From an uncultured Desulfuromonas sp. (GTDB lineage: Bacteria; Desulfobacterota; Desulfuromonadia; Desulfuromonadales; Trichloromonadaceae): a DNA stretch of 5,852 nucleotides. How positions within the stretch are numbered: position 1 is the first letter of the stretch; every line of letters starts with the position of its first letter. The position numbers and the translations under genes were made by a program. Shown here piece by piece: positions 4,513-5,852 of this stretch. The notes below the pieces were generated by a model. The model made no database searches and had not been told where the DNA came from. It saw only the letters and a list, made by a program, of their open reading frames with translations. The DNA lies in contig CALJLX010000178.1 of assembly GCA_937982495.1 (NCBI GenBank), forward strand, positions 1 to 5,852, given 5' to 3'.

Positions 4513-5852
4513 ATGGAGAAACCGCTGGATCCCAACACCCTGCGCGAGAGCCTCACCGAACTCCCCCCCCTGGGCATGGACATTTTCGACCTGGTCGAGG
4601 ATTTCCGCCACTATTACACCTACACCCTGGGGCGCGACCGCCATTGCCGTTCCCCCCATTACGCCTATCAGGCCCTGGTGCTTACCCTGCGCGACCGGCT
4701 GATGGAGCGCTGGAAGAGTACCCGCTACGCCTACGAGGCCGACGGCTGCCGCCAGGCCTTCTATCTCTCCCTCGAATTTCTCATGGGCCGGGCCCTGGGC
4801 AACGCCATGCTCAATCTCGACCTCGATGAAAATACGACGCTGGCCATGCAGTGTCTCGGCCAGGATATGGAAACCCTCAGCGCCAACGAGCACGACGCCG
4901 GCCTCGGCAACGGCGGCCTCGGGCGGCTGGCGGCCTGTTTCCTCGACAGCTGCGCGACCCTGCAGCTGCCGGTGATGGGCTACGGCATCCGCTACGAGTA
5001 CGGCATGTTCCGCCAGAACATCGTCAACGGCCACCAGTCCGAGGAGCCCGATCACTGGTTGCGGGACGGCAACCCCTGGGAGCTGGCCCGGCCCGAGTAC
5101 ACCATGCGCATCCATTTCGCCGGGCGCACCGAGTTCTACCGCAGCGCCACCGGCGTGTCGCGGGCGCGCTGGGTCGACACCAACGACGTCCTCGCCATCC
5201 CCTACGACATTCCGGTGCCCGGCTACCACAACGGCACGGTCAACACCCTGCGGCTGTGGAAGGCCGCTGCCACCGACGAATTCGACCTCGGCGAGTTCAA
5301 CTCGGGGCTCTATCCCGAATCGGTCTCGGACAAGAACGCCGCCGAGAACATCACCATGGTCCTCTATCCCAACGACTCCAGCGAAAACGGCAAGGAGCTG
5401 CGCCTGCGCCAGCAGTACTTCCTCGCCTCGGCCAGCCTGCAGGACGTGTTACAACGCTGGACCGGACAGAAGGGGGGGGATTTCACCGACTTCGCGGCCA
5501 AGAACTGCTTTCAGCTCAACGACACCCATCCGAGCTGCGCCGTCCCCGAACTCATGCGCCTGCTCATGGATGTGCACGGGCTCGGCTGGGACGAGGCCTG
5601 GGCGATCACCAGCCGGACCATGGCCTACACCAATCACACCCTCCTCCCCGAGGCCTTGGAGCGCTGGCCGGTCTCCCTGTTCAAGAACCTGTTGCCGCGC
5701 CTGCTCGACATCATCTACGAAATCAACGCCCGCTTCCTGGTCGAAGTTTCCCGCCGCTGGCCGGGGGATCACGAGCGCCAGCGGCGCATGTCCCTCATCG
5801 AGGAAGGGCCCCAGCCGCAGGTGCGCATGGCCTATCTCGCCATCGTCGGCAG
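4513..5852 (+). CDS. glgP: Glycogen/maltodextrin phosphorylase, N-terminal part (3' truncated by window)
   Basis: This gene encodes a GT35 alpha-glucan phosphorylase (PF00343), which releases glucose-1-phosphate from the non-reducing ends of glycogen or maltodextrin using phosphate and pyridoxal phosphate in the cytosol. 446 codons are present of the usual 800-850. Clear family blocks, in order, are YLSLEFLMGRAL (84-95), DAGLGNGGLGRLAACFLDS (128-146, the glycine-rich phosphate/cofactor loop), YGIRYEYGMFRQ, QLNDTHPS (334-341) and YTNHTLLPEALERWP around H375. H339 and H375 match the substrate-pocket histidines His341 and His377 of rabbit muscle phosphorylase. RRMSLIEEG follows near the window edge. 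The PLP-binding lysine and the second Rossmann domain lie beyond the window. The ATG at 4513 has AGGAG 6 nt upstream. The N-terminus is short (about 80 residues before the first strong block), with no recognisable eukaryote-type phosphorylation site. Whether it prefers glycogen or maltodextrin cannot be decided here. Confidence 0.96.
   Translation, partial: MEKPLDPNTLRESLTELPPLGMDIFDLVEDFRHYYTYTLGRDRHCRSPHYAYQALVLTLRDRLMERWKSTRYAYEADGCRQAFYLSLEFLMGRALGNAMLNLDLDENTTLAMQCLGQDMETLSANEHDAGLGNGGLGRLAACFLDSCATLQLPVMGYGIRYEYGMFRQNIVNGHQSEEPDHWLRDGNPWELARPEYTMRIHFAGRTEFYRSATGVSRARWVDTNDVLAIPYDIPVPGYHNGTVNTLRLWKAAATDEFDLGEFNSGLYPESVSDKNAAENITMVLYPNDSSENGKELRLRQQYFLASASLQDVLQRWTGQKGGDFTDFAAKNCFQLNDTHPSCAVPELMRLLMDVHGLGWDEAWAITSRTMAYTNHTLLPEALERWPVSLFKNLLPRLLDIIYEINARFLVEVSRRWPGDHERQRRMSLIEEGPQPQVRMAYLAIVG

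Noticed and set aside
3853..5229. Long open frame of 458 codons on the minus strand across DUF445 and glgP
   Set aside because: It runs antisense through two well-supported genes and the spacer between them. The second half is Ser/Arg-rich low-complexity sequence, so it is a composition artefact.

Overview
The window is GC-rich (roughly 60-65% by eye), densely coded bacterial chromosome. The gene set is a UPF0754/DUF445 membrane protein next to a glycogen phosphorylase, plus a DUF169 protein. Together with the GC-rich codon choice, this would fit a Desulfuromonadota (Geobacter/Desulfuromonas-like) genome. That placement is an impression from memory, not a proof. There are no rRNA or tRNA genes, CRISPR arrays, insertion sequences or obvious prophage genes.

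Layout. (1) Bases 1-95 hold the last 30 codons of a rightward gene with a membrane-helix-like end. (2) Bases 123-162 form a perfect 40-nt palindrome that sits between convergent genes and is probably a bidirectional terminator. (3) Bases 2712-191, on the minus strand, look like one three-gene operon: a GNAT acetyltransferase, an M20-family zinc hydrolase that overlaps it by 4 nt (ATGA), and, after a 90-nt gap, a DUF169 protein with a Cys-x3-Cys-x2-Cys motif. (4) Bases 2713-2827 are a short divergent intergenic region with two back-to-back sigma70-like promoters. (5) Bases 2828-4429, on the plus strand, encode a 533-aa DUF445/UPF0754 protein that starts with TTG and has a membrane segment at each end. 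(6) From 4513 to the window edge lies the N-terminal 446 residues of a GT35 glycogen/maltodextrin phosphorylase.

How the genes may work together. The clearest functional link is the coupled GNAT-M20 pair. One family adds acyl groups to amines, and many members of the other remove acyl groups or cleave amide bonds, so a shared small-molecule or peptide substrate is plausible but unproven. DUF169 may be a passenger or a third part of that operon. The DUF445 gene and glgP are co-directional and 83 nt apart with no convincing terminator between them, so they may be co-transcribed. Their functions have no obvious link. I found no clear case for a wholly new system. The least understood parts are the DUF169 cysteine cluster, the doubly anchored DUF445 protein with an internal repeat, and the 40-nt palindrome.
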